A stretch of 64,000 bases of DNA from Paraburkholderia acidisoli. Its GTDB lineage: Bacteria; Pseudomonadota; Gammaproteobacteria; Burkholderiales; Burkholderiaceae. This document shows positions 43,267 through 55,492 of this stretch, piece after piece. The first letter of the stretch is position 1. Each line of letters opens with the position of its first letter. A program made the translations under genes and the position numbers. A model generated the notes under the pieces. It was not told where the DNA came from and did not search any database. It worked only from the letters and a program-made list of their open reading frames with translations. The DNA lies in the NCBI RefSeq assembly GCF_009789675.1, contig NZ_CP046916.1:1-64000 (forward strand). The letters run 5' to 3'.

Positions 43267-44277
43267 ATGAACACAGTGAACGAAACCAGCAAGGCAGACG
43301 TTGCCGCGCGGGCCCAGCGCCCGCGCGGGCAATGGCTTTCGGCATGGGCGCCCGAGTTGCGCATCCTGCTCGTGGCGGTGCTGCTCGCCGCCTACTTCGA
43401 GTTCCTCAACCACGACTTCCTGCTCACCAACGCGAGCCTCGTCAATCTTTCGCAGTTCATCGCGCCGGTGGCGATCATCGCGTTCGGCGAGATCATGCTG
43501 ATGATCGGCGGCGACATCGACCTCTCGGCGGGCATGGTGTTCGCGTTCGCGCCGTTCATCATGGTGTTCGCGAACGACGCGGGCGCGCCGATGTGGCTCG
43601 CCGTGATCGCGGGACTCGTGGCCGCCGCCGTGATCGGCTTCGTGAACGGCGCGGTGACCGTGTGGCTGCGGCTGCCCTCGTTCGTCACCACGCTCGGCAC
43701 GCTCTTTCTCATCAACGGCATCACGCTCACGCTTTCGCGCGGCACGCCGGCCGCGACGCCGGGCTCGCCCGAGTTCGCCGCCGTGATGGGCGCGTGGGGC
43801 TATAGCGAGATCATCTGGACCGTGGCGCTCGCCGTGGTCATGCACGTGCTGCTGCGCGACACGCGCTGGGGCCTGCACACCCAGGCGGCAGGCGCGAACC
43901 CGCTGGGCGCGAGCGAAGCCGGTATTCACGTGAACCGGCTGCGGCTCGGCAATTTCGTGCTCGCGGCCGTGCTCGCGGGTTTGACCGGCATTCTCGAAGG
44001 CTTTCGCATCACCTCGATCGACCCGCAGGCGGGCGGCAACCAGATCATGTTCCTCGCGGTGGCGGCGGCCGTGATCGGCGGCACCCCGCTCACGGGCGGC
44101 TCGGGCACGATCGTGGGCGGGCTGATCGGCGCGGCCGTGCTCGGCATTCTCAACGACGGCTTCACGCTCATCGGCATCAACGCCTTCACATTCAACATCA
44201 TCCTGGGCGCCGCGATTCTCGCCGCGATGGTCTTCAACATTCACGTGGGGCGCATTCGCCGCCGGGGAGCCCGCTGA
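43267..44277 (+). CDS. sugar ABC transporter permease (RbsC/FrcC type)
   Basis: A 336-residue membrane protein of the RbsC family with about ten hydrophobic segments, including IMLMIGGDIDLSAGMVFAFA and FLAVAAAVIGGTPLTGGSGT. It is the only permease of this operon, so the channel is probably a homodimer. Its TGA overlaps the ATG of the ATPase gene. Confidence 0.88.
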   Translation: MNTVNETSKADVAARAQRPRGQWLSAWAPELRILLVAVLLAAYFEFLNHDFLLTNASLVNLSQFIAPVAIIAFGEIMLMIGGDIDLSAGMVFAFAPFIMVFANDAGAPMWLAVIAGLVAAAVIGFVNGAVTVWLRLPSFVTTLGTLFLINGITLTLSRGTPAATPGSPEFAAVMGAWGYSEIIWTVALAVVMHVLLRDTRWGLHTQAAGANPLGASEAGIHVNRLRLGNFVLAAVLAGLTGILEGFRITSIDPQAGGNQIMFLAVAAAVIGGTPLTGGSGTIVGGLIGAAVLGILNDGFTLIGINAFTFNIILGAAILAAMVFNIHVGRIRRRGAR

Positions 44278-45110
44278 TGGACGAATCGCAAGCTTCCACG
44301 CCCGACGGCGCGGCACCGGTATCGGCCGCGGCCACCGCCGACGCGCCGCTCGCGCTGCGCGGCGACAAGCTGGTCAAGCGCTTCGGCGCGGTCACGGCGC
44401 TCGACGGCGTCTCGCTCACGCTCGGGCGCGGCGAAATTCTCGGCATACTCGGCGACAACGGCGCGGGCAAGTCCACGCTCGTGAAAATCCTCACGGGCTT
44501 TCATCAGCAGACGGGCGGCACGCTCAGCATCGACGGCGAGGAAACGCTGCTCAAATCCGTCGATCACGCGCGCGCGCTCGGCATCGAATGCGTTTATCAG
44601 GATCTCGCGCTGGCGAATTCGCTGTCGATCTACCACAACATGTTTCTGAACCGCGAGATCGTGCGCGGCGGCCCGTTGCGCCTGTTCGTCGATCACAAGC
44701 AGATGCGCGAGCGCGCGGCGCAGTTGCTCGAAGACATCGGCGTGCACGTGCCTTCGGTGGATCTGCCCGTGGAGCGGCTTTCCGGCGGGCAGCGCCAGGC
44801 GATCGCCGTGGCGCGCGCCGTGCATTCGAACGCGAAGATCCTTCTGCTCGACGAGCCGCTGGCCGCGATGGGCGCACGCGAAGCGGGCCTCATCATCGAT
44901 CTCGTGATGCGGCTGAAGGAAAAGGGCGGGCTATCGATTATCATGATCATGCACAACTATGCGCAGACGCTCGATATCGCGGATCGCATCATGTTGATGC
45001 AGCGTGGCCGCGTGACGTACGAGCAGCGCAGCGCCAATACTTCGGTGGCGGAGCTGATGGACATCGTGCGGCGGGAATATCGGGCGATGCGCGCCACGAG
45101 CGCGTCCTAG
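44277..45110 (+). CDS. sugar ABC transporter ATP-binding protein (single domain)
   Basis: A 277-residue ATPase with one ABC domain: Walker A GDNGAGKST, signature LSGGQRQAIA, Walker B ILLLDEPLAA. Single-domain ATPases in the RbsA-like class are unusual and typical of FrcA-type fructose/mannose/ribose systems. The N-terminal 25 residues are a low-complexity extension. Confidence 0.88.
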   Translation: MDESQASTPDGAAPVSAAATADAPLALRGDKLVKRFGAVTALDGVSLTLGRGEILGILGDNGAGKSTLVKILTGFHQQTGGTLSIDGEETLLKSVDHARALGIECVYQDLALANSLSIYHNMFLNREIVRGGPLRLFVDHKQMRERAAQLLEDIGVHVPSVDLPVERLSGGQRQAIAVARAVHSNAKILLLDEPLAAMGAREAGLIIDLVMRLKEKGGLSIIMIMHNYAQTLDIADRIMLMQRGRVTYEQRSANTSVAELMDIVRREYRAMRATSAS

Positions 45111-45164
45111 CCAGTCCTATCATCGGGAGAGGCCCTCCCCGGGATGACACCCGGCCGGGCCATC

Positions 45165-45890
45165 ATGGATTACCGCAATCTAGAGAAACGCAAGAGCATG
45201 CACGCGCGCATCGTGCAGGAGCTCGGCATGCAGATCGTGGGCGGCACGCTGGCGCCGGGCCAGCGCCTGCCGCCCGAGCCCAGCCTGTGCGAAACCTATG
45301 GCGTGAGCCGGCCCGTGCTGCGCGAAGCCACGCGCGTGCTCGTGGCCAAGGGCCTGGTGGTGTCCAAGCCGCGTGTGGGCAGCGTGGTGCGCCCGCGCGA
45401 AGAGTGGCACATGCTCGACCCCGACGTGCTGTTCTGGACCGTCAACAGCATTCCCGAGGGTGAGTTCTTTCGCTCGCTCATGACGGTGCGGCAGATCATC
45501 GAGCCGGCCGCGGCGGCGCTCGCCGCCATTTCCGCCACCGACGAAGACATCGCGCGCATCGGCGCCGCGTATGCGCGCATGGAAGACGCGACCACGGCGC
45601 AGGCCCTGCTCGAACCCGACCTCGAATTCCACCGCGCGATCATGGGCGCCACGCACAACGACATGCTCGCGTACATCGGCAACATGCTCTCGCTCGCGCT
45701 TTCCGAGTCGATCAAGCTCACGAGCCGGCACCCGAACACGCATGCGCTTTCGCTGCCGCGTCATAAGGCGATTTACACGGCGATCGCGCATCGCGACGCG
45801 CTGGCCGCGCGGCAAGCGAGCGTGGTGCAGCTCGATAACGCCAAAGCCGACGCGAACTCCATTTTGGGTGGGGCGGCGTTGGAGACTTGA
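45165..45890 (+). CDS. FadR-type GntR-family transcriptional regulator
   Basis: A 241-residue regulator with an N-terminal winged helix (QRLPPEPSLCETYGVSRPVLREAT) and a C-terminal FCD domain (about 85-235) holding histidines that may bind a metal (FHRAIMGATHN). It lies just after the ABC operon and probably controls it, with a sugar acid as likely ligand. An in-frame ATG at 45144 adds seven residues; neither start has a clear ribosome-binding site. Confidence 0.85.
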   Translation: MDYRNLEKRKSMHARIVQELGMQIVGGTLAPGQRLPPEPSLCETYGVSRPVLREATRVLVAKGLVVSKPRVGSVVRPREEWHMLDPDVLFWTVNSIPEGEFFRSLMTVRQIIEPAAAALAAISATDEDIARIGAAYARMEDATTAQALLEPDLEFHRAIMGATHNDMLAYIGNMLSLALSESIKLTSRHPNTHALSLPRHKAIYTAIAHRDALAARQASVVQLDNAKADANSILGGAALET

Positions 45891-45973
45891 GCGTCGGTTA
45901 TTCTGCGCGAGATCATGGATTCGAGTGCCCAGCAATCCTAAGCTTTCGATCTTTCATTGAAGGGGAAAGCGAA

Positions 45974-46342
45974 ATGGCCAGTGTTGAACCCGTGGTAACG
46001 CCCGAATGGACGCATCTCGAGGCATTCCTCGCCGAAGCGCCCATCGACGCTCTCGTCGGTCAGCGCGACGTGCGGCCGCAGGCCGACCTCTATCGCGACC
46101 TCGACATGGATCACGAAGACATCGCACGGTTCCTTGCGCTCTGGGCGGAACGGTTTTCGATCGACATGTCGGAGTTCGACTTCGACGCCTACTATCCCGC
46201 GGCAAAACTCACTACGCCCGCCTATTTCGGCATGGTGATGAAGGCGTCGTTCAGCCGCAACGCGCGCGCCTGTCTCGGGGGACGCCCGCTCACCTTGGGT
46301 GCGCTCGAATCCGCCATGCGCGCGCAGCGCTGGAATCACTGA
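45974..46342 (+). CDS. DUF1493-type small protein
   Basis: A 122-residue acidic protein resembling the DUF1493 family: DLYRDLDMDHEDIARFLALW resembles the acyl-carrier-like helix seen in that group, followed by SIDMSEFDFDAYYPA. The start follows GGGGAA. Function is unknown. It is convergent with araH, separated by a strong hairpin. Confidence 0.65.
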   Translation: MASVEPVVTPEWTHLEAFLAEAPIDALVGQRDVRPQADLYRDLDMDHEDIARFLALWAERFSIDMSEFDFDAYYPAAKLTTPAYFGMVMKASFSRNARACLGGRPLTLGALESAMRAQRWNH

Positions 46343-46347
46343 AACGT

Positions 46348-46387
46348 AAAAAAAGCGCGCGGCCCCACCGCTCCGTCGGGCCGCGCG
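46348..46387 (-). terminator. rho-independent terminator after araH
   Basis: A 10-bp GC stem (CGCGCGGCCC / GGGCCGCGCG, 12-nt loop) is followed on the minus strand by seven T residues. It ends the arabinose operon; from the other side it lies right after the DUF1493-like gene. Confidence 0.88.
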
Positions 46388-46394
46388 AACACCC

Positions 46395-47414
46395 TCACAC
46401 CGCCCGCTTGCTGCGCCGGAACTGATCGAACAGCACGGCCAGCAACAGGATCCCGCCGCGAATCAGGTACTGATAAAACGTTGGCACGTTCATGAGGCTC
46501 ATGGCGTCCTGCACGGCGCCCATGATGAGCACGCCCACCAGCACGCCCGAGATGGTCGCCACGCCGCCCGTGAGCGACACGCCGCCCAGCACGCACGCCG
46601 AAATCACGCCCAGTTCGAGCCCCACCGAAGTCTTCGGGTCGCCGAGGCTCATGCGCGAGGCCAGCATCACGCCCGCGAAGCCGGTCACCAGCCCTTGCAG
46701 CACGAACACCGTGATCTTGATGCGCGTGACGGGCAACCCGGCGAGGCGCGCCGCTTCGCTGTTGCCGCCCACCGCCAGCACGTTCTTGCCGAACACGGTT
46801 TTCTTCAGCAGAAAGCCGAACAGCACGAAGCCGACGATATTGCTCCAGATCGGGAACGAAATGCCGAGAAACGAGCCGCCGCCCAGATCGAAGAAGCGCT
46901 CTTCCGAGATCATCACGGCGTCGCCGTTCGAGGTGAGGAAGGCAAGACCGCGCACCGCTTCCATCATCGCGAGCGTGGCGATCAGCGAGTTGATCCTGAA
47001 GCGCGCGATCAGCACGCCGTTGACGAGCCCGACCGCGCCGCCCGCGAGCACGCCCGCGCCAATGCCGAGCAGCACGCTATGCGATTGCGTGATGACGGTC
47101 GACGCCACCACGCCCGCGAACGCCACGATCGAGGCGACCGAAAGATCGACCTCGCCGAGCGCGAGCACGAACATCATGGTCACGGCAATCGAGCCGATCA
47201 GCGTGACCGAGAGCAGCAGGCCCTGAATGTTGCGGGTCGTGAGGAAGTCGGGCACCGTCGCAGAAAGCACCGCGAACAGCACCACGAACACCACCACGAT
47301 GCCCGACTTGTTGATCATGTCCCACGCGCGGGCGCGCTGGGGCGTCATGGCGCCCGCGGGCGCGGTGGCTTCGTTCACGGCAGGCGTGCCTTGTGGCTGC
47401 ATGGCTTCACTCAT
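46395..47414 (-). CDS. araH: L-arabinose ABC transporter permease AraH
   Basis: A 339-residue RbsC-family permease with about ten hydrophobic segments, including MFVLALGEVDLSVASIVAFA and LELGVISACVLGGVSLTGGV. The start at 47414 (MSEAMQ) is chosen because the preceding sequence in this frame belongs to the end of araG. It is the last gene of the arabinose operon. E. coli AraH has 328 residues. Confidence 0.9.
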   Translation of the reverse strand: MSEAMQPQGTPAVNEATAPAGAMTPQRARAWDMINKSGIVVVFVVLFAVLSATVPDFLTTRNIQGLLLSVTLIGSIAVTMMFVLALGEVDLSVASIVAFAGVVASTVITQSHSVLLGIGAGVLAGGAVGLVNGVLIARFRINSLIATLAMMEAVRGLAFLTSNGDAVMISEERFFDLGGGSFLGISFPIWSNIVGFVLFGFLLKKTVFGKNVLAVGGNSEAARLAGLPVTRIKITVFVLQGLVTGFAGVMLASRMSLGDPKTSVGLELGVISACVLGGVSLTGGVATISGVLVGVLIMGAVQDAMSLMNVPTFYQYLIRGGILLLAVLFDQFRRSKRAV

Positions 47415-47482
47415 CTCGGGTTCGTCGTTACGGGTTAGCCGCGCAACGGCATGCGCGCGCGGCCGCACAACATAAAAGGGGC

Positions 47483-49051
47483 TCAGCGCGGCAGCGCCAT
47501 CTTGATCAACTGGTCGGGCGTGGCGTCGGCCTTCTGCACGCTGCCCGCCAGGCGGCCTTCGCGCATGACGATGATGCGGTCGGCCACGCCGATCACCTCG
47601 GCGAGATCGCTCGACACCATGATCACGGTCTTGCCCGCTTCGGCCAGTTCGTAGAGCAGGTTGTAGATTTCGGCGCGAGCGCCCACGTCGATACCGCGCG
47701 TGGGCTCGTCCATCAGAAACACTTCGATACGCTCCGCCAGCCAGCGCGACAGGATCACCTTCTGCTGATTGCCGCCCGAAAGCGTGCCGATCGCCGTGTC
47801 GCCATTGCGCGTCTTGATCGCGAGCTTCTGGATATAGTCGTGCGCCAGCGCCTTCTCGCGTTTCGCGTCCAGCAGAAAACGCGCGGGGCTGAAATGGCGC
47901 CGTGCGCTGATATTGAGGTTGTCGGCCACCGAGGCGATCGCGACGATGCCTTCCTGCTTGCGATCTTCGGGGCACAGCGCGAGGCCCGCGCGCACGGCAT
48001 CGCGCGGACTCCGGAACTGCACGCGCTTGCCGTTCAGTTCCACGTGCCCGGCGCTCGCGCGCGTCGCGCCGTAAATCAGCTTCATCAACTCGGAACGCCC
48101 CGCGCCCACGAGCCCGAAGAAGCCGACGATCTCGCCGCGCCGCGCCGCGAACGACACCGGTTCGGCGAGTCCCGGCCCGAGCAGGCCTTTCGCTTCGAGC
48201 AACACGTCGCCCGCTGCACGCGCACGATAGCCGTACACGTCTTCGATCGAGCGCCCGACCATCGCCGCGATGAGCCGGTTGCGGTCGAGATCGGCGACCG
48301 ACTCGAATGTCTCGATGCGCTTGCCGTCGCGAAACACCGTCACGCGGTCGCACAGCGCGTCGACTTCGTCCATGCGATGCGTGACGTAGACGATGGCGCG
48401 GCCGTCCGCCCGCAGCGCGTCGATAATGCGAAAGAGGTTCTCGGTCTCGCGCGCCGAAAGCGAACTCGTGGGCTCGTCGAAAGCGATTACACGCGCGTCG
48501 CGCATCAGCGCCTTGCCGATTTCGATCATCTGACGCTGGCCGATCGACAGATTCTTCACGGGCGTGCGCGGGTCGATGCGTTCGCCGAGGCGCTGCAACT
48601 CGTCCATCGCGCGCTGCACGAGCGTGGTTTCGTCGAGCACGCCGAGGCGATTGGGCAGTTGCCCGAGCATCAGGTTTTCCGCCACCGTGAGCTCGGGCAC
48701 GAGATGCAATTCCTGATAGATGATCGCGATGCCCGCATCGAGCGCCGCCTTCGTGGTCGTGAAGCGATGCTCCACGCCGTTCAGGTGCAGCGTGCCTTCC
48801 TGCGGCTGATTTACGCCCGAGAGCACCTTGAGCAGCGTGGACTTGCCCGCGCCGTTCTCGCCCATCAGGCCATGCACTTCTCCCGCGCGCACGTCGAGCG
48901 AGACACGATCGAGCGCGCGCACGCCCGGAAAACTCACGGTGATGCCCTCGAGTTCCAGGTACGCGCGCTTCCCCTGTTGTGCCTGCGCATTTGCGCTCGT
49001 GTTCGCGTTCGCCTGCGTGGGCGCGCTCGCGTGAGTCATGGTGTCAGTCAT
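47483..49051 (-). CDS. araG: L-arabinose ABC transporter ATP-binding protein AraG
   Basis: A 522-residue double-ABC ATPase. The first domain has Walker [10 protein letters not shown] and Walker B-type [10 protein letters not shown] with an [10 protein letters not shown] signature; the second has the degenerate [10 protein letters not shown] and [19 protein letters not shown] 30-residue Ala/Asn-rich N-terminal extension precedes the fold. An in-frame ATG four codons on (MTHASAP) is an equal start candidate. Confidence 0.92.
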   Translation of the reverse strand: MTDTMTHASAPTQANANTSANAQAQQGKRAYLELEGITVSFPGVRALDRVSLDVRAGEVHGLMGENGAGKSTLLKVLSGVNQPQEGTLHLNGVEHRFTTTKAALDAGIAIIYQELHLVPELTVAENLMLGQLPNRLGVLDETTLVQRAMDELQRLGERIDPRTPVKNLSIGQRQMIEIGKALMRDARVIAFDEPTSSLSARETENLFRIIDALRADGRAIVYVTHRMDEVDALCDRVTVFRDGKRIETFESVADLDRNRLIAAMVGRSIEDVYGYRARAAGDVLLEAKGLLGPGLAEPVSFAARRGEIVGFFGLVGAGRSELMKLIYGATRASAGHVELNGKRVQFRSPRDAVRAGLALCPEDRKQEGIVAIASVADNLNISARRHFSPARFLLDAKREKALAHDYIQKLAIKTRNGDTAIGTLSGGNQQKVILSRWLAERIEVFLMDEPTRGIDVGARAEIYNLLYELAEAGKTVIMVSSDLAEVIGVADRIIVMREGRLAGSVQKADATPDQLIKMALPR

Positions 49052-49100
49052 TGCATCCGTGCCTTTTACCCATACCGGTCTTCGAACTGGTTAGCTATCC

Positions 49101-50105
49101 TTAGATACCCAGTTCGCTGCGCACGGCCGTCCAGTTGTCGCGCGTCATGAGCTTGCCCGTGGTCTGCGTGTCCGCAGGCGGCGCTTTGCCGTTGCGGATC
49201 CAGTCGACGAGATTCTCGGCGCTGTCCTTGCCGTGATTCGTCGAACTCACCGCGATCGTGCCGTAAAAGCCCGTGGGCTGCTTCTTCTGGAACTCGGCGA
49301 ACGCTTCGCCCGCGCCGTTGATACCCACGCCGATCACGTCGGCCGAAGGAATATGCAACTGCTCGGTCGCGCGCACGGCGCCCAGCACGCTTTCCTCGTT
49401 GAGCGCGAACACCACCCATTTCTTGATGTTCGGATGCTGCGCGAGCACCGGCGAGGCCGCGTTGAAGCCGCCTTCGTCGTCGGTGGTCTTTTGCGGCGCG
49501 TCGAAGATGTTTTCCTTCTTGAAGCCGCCCGCGAGCAGCGACTGCGTGGCGCCGTCGGTGCGCAGTTTGGCGGTAGGCAGTTCGTAGTCCGTAATACGCA
49601 GCGCGCCCACTTCTTCCGGCTTCCAGCCGCGCTTCTTCATTTCGTCGCTGATCGCCTGACCGACCTGATTGCCGATCTTGAACGCCGACATGCCCAGATG
49701 CGGCACGTTGCCGAGCGGCTTGCCCGACGAATCGACGAGCTGGTCGTCGACGGTCACGAACTTCATGTTGTAGCGTTTCGCGCGCGCCTGGATCGCCGGT
49801 CCGAGACGCACGTCGGGCGCGCAGATCACGAAGCCCTGCGCGCCTTGGGCGCCGAGATTGTCGATGGCGGCGAGCACCTTCTCGCCGTCCGGCGTGCCGA
49901 TGTTGACGACCGAGAAGTTCTCCTTCTGGCCGAGCGCCGTCGCGGCTTTCTGCTCGTTGATGAACCATGCCTGTTCCGGCATCTTCACGAGAAAGCCGAT
50001 CTTCACGGGCGAGTCGGCATGCGCCGCCACGTTCATGCCGAGCGGGGCGACGCACATCGCCGCGAACGCGGCGCGAAGGGTCAGGCGGCGGATCTTGCTG
50101 GTCAT
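49101..50105 (-). CDS. araF: L-arabinose-binding periplasmic protein AraF
   Basis: A 334-residue periplasmic protein with a signal peptide ending at AHA. It follows E. coli AraF along its length: KIGFLVKMPEQAWFINEQKA, TPDGEKVLAAIDNLGAQGAQ, GFVICAPD, FVTVDDQ, VLGAVRATEQ and VIGVGINGAGEAF, including the residues that line the sugar pocket. An AGGAG site precedes the start. It feeds AraGH encoded downstream. Confidence 0.93.
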   Translation of the reverse strand: MTSKIRRLTLRAAFAAMCVAPLGMNVAAHADSPVKIGFLVKMPEQAWFINEQKAATALGQKENFSVVNIGTPDGEKVLAAIDNLGAQGAQGFVICAPDVRLGPAIQARAKRYNMKFVTVDDQLVDSSGKPLGNVPHLGMSAFKIGNQVGQAISDEMKKRGWKPEEVGALRITDYELPTAKLRTDGATQSLLAGGFKKENIFDAPQKTTDDEGGFNAASPVLAQHPNIKKWVVFALNEESVLGAVRATEQLHIPSADVIGVGINGAGEAFAEFQKKQPTGFYGTIAVSSTNHGKDSAENLVDWIRNGKAPPADTQTTGKLMTRDNWTAVRSELGI

Positions 50106-50156
50106 GCTGTTGTCTCCTCTGGTGTGATTTGTGGTGTTGCGTGGGTGTTGCGATGT

Positions 50157-52040
<1,884 letters not shown>

Positions 52041-52137
52041 TCAGTCCTGCTTCGAAAAGAGTGGAGGCCGGGCCTTCATCGTTCAACGCGTGGCGGTCGC
52101 TCGTGTCGCGCATGTCGCTCGTCTGGTCAGGCGCGCT

Positions 52138-53517
52138 TCAGCGCGCTTCGCCAGCGAGATCGCCCGCGCGACGCGGCGGCGTGCGCAAGGCCGCGCGCAC
52201 CGCGAACGTCACGAGCGCCGCGAACACGAGCGTGGCCGCGAGAAAGTAAAGTCCGGCTGCGAGGCTGCCCGTCGCATCCTTGATGATCCCGATACCGTAG
52301 GGGCCCAGATAGCCGCCGAGGTTCGCGAGCGAGTTGATCGCCGCGATGCCCACGGCCGCGCTCGCGCCCGTGAGGAATTCGCCGGGCAGCGCCCAGACCA
52401 CGGCCTGGATCGAGTAGATCGAGAATGCGGTGAGGCAGATGAACAGCAATTGCAGCGCCGGCGCGTGCACCCACGCGCTCGCGGCCATCGTCAGCGCCGC
52501 GACGCCCGAGACCACGACGATGTGGCCGTAACGCTCGCGATGCCGGTCCGAATGGCGCGGCACGATCAGCAAACCCGCCACCGCGAACAGATACGGCACC
52601 GCGGAGAGCAGGCCCGCCGTGGCATCGCTCACGCCGAACGCCTTGATAATGGTAGGCAACCAGAGCGACAAACCATAGATGCACAGCGGAAACGGCAGGA
52701 ACAGCAGCGCCAGCAGCAGCACGCGGCGATCCTTGAGTACGCTGAACGGGTTGCGATGCGTATCGGGTTGCGCATCCAGCCGATACGCATGCTGGTCGCG
52801 GGCGAGTTCGCGTTCGATCCAGCGGCGTTCGGCGGCGCCGAGCCAAGGCGCATGTGCAGGCGCTTCGGGCAGCAGGCGCAGCGTGGGCACGCAGAGCAGC
52901 ACGGCCGGCAGGCCGCTCACCACAAACAGCGTCTGCCAGTTCGAGAGACCGAAAAAACCGTGCGTTTCGAGCAGCGCGCCCGCGATCGGACCGGTGACAA
53001 TGCCCGCGATTGGCTGCGCGAGCACGAGCAGCCCGATCACGCGCGCGCGATGGCGCAGGGGAAACCAGTGCGTGAGGAAGTACAGAATGCCGGGATACAA
53101 ACCGGCTTCGGCGGCGCCCAGCAGGAAGCGCAGCGCGTAGAAGCTCTTCGGGCCGCTCACGAGCGCCATCGCCATGGTGATCGCGCCCCACGTGAACAGG
53201 ATGCGCGCGAACCACACGCGCGCGCCGAAGCGCGACAGCGCGAGATTGCTCGGCACTTCGCAGAGGAAATAGCCGACGAAGAACAAGCCCGCGCCGAGTC
53301 CGTACGCCGCATCCGACAAACCGATCGCCGCGTTCATGTGCAGCTTCGCGAAGCCGACCACGGTGCGATCCACGTAGGCGACCACGTAGATCAGCGCGAG
53401 GAACGGCACGAGCCGCCGCGCGATCAGGCCGACGATGCGCTGGTCTTCGGTGCTATCACTGACGTTCTTGCTGGCGCTTTCGCCTGGCGCGTGGCTTGAC
53501 GCGTGCGGGGTCGTCAT
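52138..53517 (-). CDS. MFS transporter (anion:cation symporter type)
   Basis: A 459-residue, 12-helix major-facilitator protein of the ACS family, with VAYVDRTVVGFAKLHMN near the first helix and GAAEAGLYPGILYFLTHWF in helix 4. Members import sugar acids such as galactonate, glucarate or tartrate. Between araD and the second dehydratase, L-arabonate or a related acid is the likely cargo. The start at 53517 follows AGGAG; the longer frame has no better site. Confidence 0.87.
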   Translation of the reverse strand: MTTPHASSHAPGESASKNVSDSTEDQRIVGLIARRLVPFLALIYVVAYVDRTVVGFAKLHMNAAIGLSDAAYGLGAGLFFVGYFLCEVPSNLALSRFGARVWFARILFTWGAITMAMALVSGPKSFYALRFLLGAAEAGLYPGILYFLTHWFPLRHRARVIGLLVLAQPIAGIVTGPIAGALLETHGFFGLSNWQTLFVVSGLPAVLLCVPTLRLLPEAPAHAPWLGAAERRWIERELARDQHAYRLDAQPDTHRNPFSVLKDRRVLLLALLFLPFPLCIYGLSLWLPTIIKAFGVSDATAGLLSAVPYLFAVAGLLIVPRHSDRHRERYGHIVVVSGVAALTMAASAWVHAPALQLLFICLTAFSIYSIQAVVWALPGEFLTGASAAVGIAAINSLANLGGYLGPYGIGIIKDATGSLAAGLYFLAATLVFAALVTFAVRAALRTPPRRAGDLAGEAR

Positions 53518-53609
53518 CGTGTGTTGTCTCCTGTCGATCAGCGTTGGCGCTTCGGCGCTCACCCTGATCTCATGCAAAGCTTTTTTTGCGCGTGAGCCGA
53601 AGCGTCACG

Positions 53610-55361
53610 TCAATGCGAATGCCGCGGCACCGCCGCGCCGCGCGAGCCGACGAGAAAGTCCAGGTCGCAACCCTCGTCGGCTTGCAGCACGTGATCGACG
53701 TAAAGACGCGCGTAGCCGCCTTTGCCCAGTTGCTCCGCCACGCCCGGCGCGGCCGCCGGATCGACGTCGCTCAAGCGGCGCGCGAGTTCCTCCTCGCCGA
53801 TCTCGAGATGCAGGCGCCCGTTCTCGCAATCCAGCTCGATCCAGTCGCCGTTACGCACGGCCGCGAGCGGGCCGCCCGCCGCCGCCTCGGGCGCCACGTG
53901 CAGCACCACCGTGCCGTACGCCGTGCCACTCATGCGCGCGTCCGAAATCCGCACCATGTCTTTCACGCCCTGGCGCAGCAGCTTGGGCGGCAGGCCCATG
54001 TTGCCGACCTCGGCCATGCCCGGATAGCCGCGCGGGCCGCAGTTCTTCATCACCAGAATGGAGTCTTTGTCGACGTCGAGCGACTCGTCGTTGATCGTCG
54101 CCTTGTAGTGGTCGAAGTTTTCGAACACCACGGCGCGACCGCGATGCTTGAGCAGTTCGGGCGTGGCCGCCGAAGGCTTCAGCACCGCGCCGCGCGGCGC
54201 GAGATTGCCGCGCAGGATGCAGATGCCGCCGTCGGCGATGAGCGGATTGTCGATCTGGCGAATCACCTCGTCGTTGTAGTTCGGCGCCTCGCGCACGTTG
54301 TCCCAGAGCGTCTTGCCGTTGACGGTGAGCGCGTCGGGATGCGGCAGCAGGTTCGCTTCGCCCAGGCGCCGCAGCACCGCCGGCAAACCGCCCGCGTAAT
54401 AGAACTCCTCCATCAGGAAGCGCCCCGACGGTTGCAGGTCGACGAGCGTGGGCGTGTTGCGGCCAATGCGCTGCCAGTCCTCCAGTTCGAGCGGCACGCC
54501 AATGCGCCCCGCGATCGCCTTCAGGTGGATCACGGCATTGGTCGAGCCGCCGATAGCCGCGTTGGTGCGAATGGCGTTTTCGAACGCCGCGCGCGTGAGG
54601 ATCTTCGAGAGCTTGAGATCCTCGAGCGCCATCTGCACGATGCGCATGCCCGACATGTGCGCGAGCACGTAGCGGCGCGCGTCCACGGCGGGAATGGCCG
54701 CGTTGTGCGGCAACGAAACGCCGAGCGACTCGGCCATGCACGCCATGGTCGAGGCGGTGCCCATGGTGTTGCAGGTGCCCGCCGAGCGCGACATGCCCGC
54801 TTCGGCCGAAAGAAAATGATGCAGGTCGATCTCACCCGCCTTCAGCGACTCGTGCAGTTGCCACACGGCCGTGCCCGAACCGATGTCGCGGCCTTCGAGC
54901 TTGCCGTTGAGCATCGGGCCGCCCGTCACGACGATGGCGGGCACATCCACGCTCGCCGCGCCCATCAGCAACGCGGGCGTGGTCTTGTCGCAGCCGCACA
55001 GCAGCACGACGGCGTCGATCGGATTGCCGCGAATCGCCTCTTCCACGTCCATGGAGGCGAGATTGCGCGTGAGCATTGCCGAGGGACGCAGGTTCGACTC
55101 GCCGTTGGAGAACACCGGAAACTCCACGGGAAAGCCGCCCGCTTCGTAGATGCCGCGCTTCACGTGCTCGGCGAGCTTCCGGAAATGCGCGTTGCACGGC
55201 GTGAGTTCCGACCACGTATTGCAGATGCCGATGACCGGCCGGCCGTCGAATTCGTGATCGGGAATGCCCTGATTCTTCATCCAGCTCCGGTACATGAAGC
55301 CGTTCTTGTCCGTGGTGCCGAACCACTGTTGCGAGCGCAGTTTGGGTTTGTTAGCCGACAT
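53610..55361 (-). CDS. araC: L-arabonate dehydratase (IlvD/Edd family), copy 2
   Basis: A 583-residue iron-sulfur dehydratase with Cys47 (GICNTW), Cys124 (GCDKTTPA) and Cys197 (GTCNTMG), very similar to the protein at 35034-36773 along its whole length. It heads the minus-strand run araC-MFS-araD-araA-araFGH, which makes it the likely L-arabonate dehydratase (EC 4.2.1.25) of the arabinose oxidation pathway. The araC symbol follows Azospirillum usage and does not mean the transcriptional regulator. Divergent from the LysR gene. Confidence 0.9.
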   Translation of the reverse strand: MSANKPKLRSQQWFGTTDKNGFMYRSWMKNQGIPDHEFDGRPVIGICNTWSELTPCNAHFRKLAEHVKRGIYEAGGFPVEFPVFSNGESNLRPSAMLTRNLASMDVEEAIRGNPIDAVVLLCGCDKTTPALLMGAASVDVPAIVVTGGPMLNGKLEGRDIGSGTAVWQLHESLKAGEIDLHHFLSAEAGMSRSAGTCNTMGTASTMACMAESLGVSLPHNAAIPAVDARRYVLAHMSGMRIVQMALEDLKLSKILTRAAFENAIRTNAAIGGSTNAVIHLKAIAGRIGVPLELEDWQRIGRNTPTLVDLQPSGRFLMEEFYYAGGLPAVLRRLGEANLLPHPDALTVNGKTLWDNVREAPNYNDEVIRQIDNPLIADGGICILRGNLAPRGAVLKPSAATPELLKHRGRAVVFENFDHYKATINDESLDVDKDSILVMKNCGPRGYPGMAEVGNMGLPPKLLRQGVKDMVRISDARMSGTAYGTVVLHVAPEAAAGGPLAAVRNGDWIELDCENGRLHLEIGEEELARRLSDVDPAAAPGVAEQLGKGGYARLYVDHVLQADEGCDLDFLVGSRGAAVPRHSH

Positions 55362-55492
55362 CGTGTGCGTATTGGGGAGCTAGGAATTCCGGCACAGTCT
55401 AGGGACATCTCTGATAACCTTCTAATGAAAAAATGGACGCTTCCGATATCGAAATCGGCATTGGTATAAACGCTAAGAACTATTTGGGAAAC

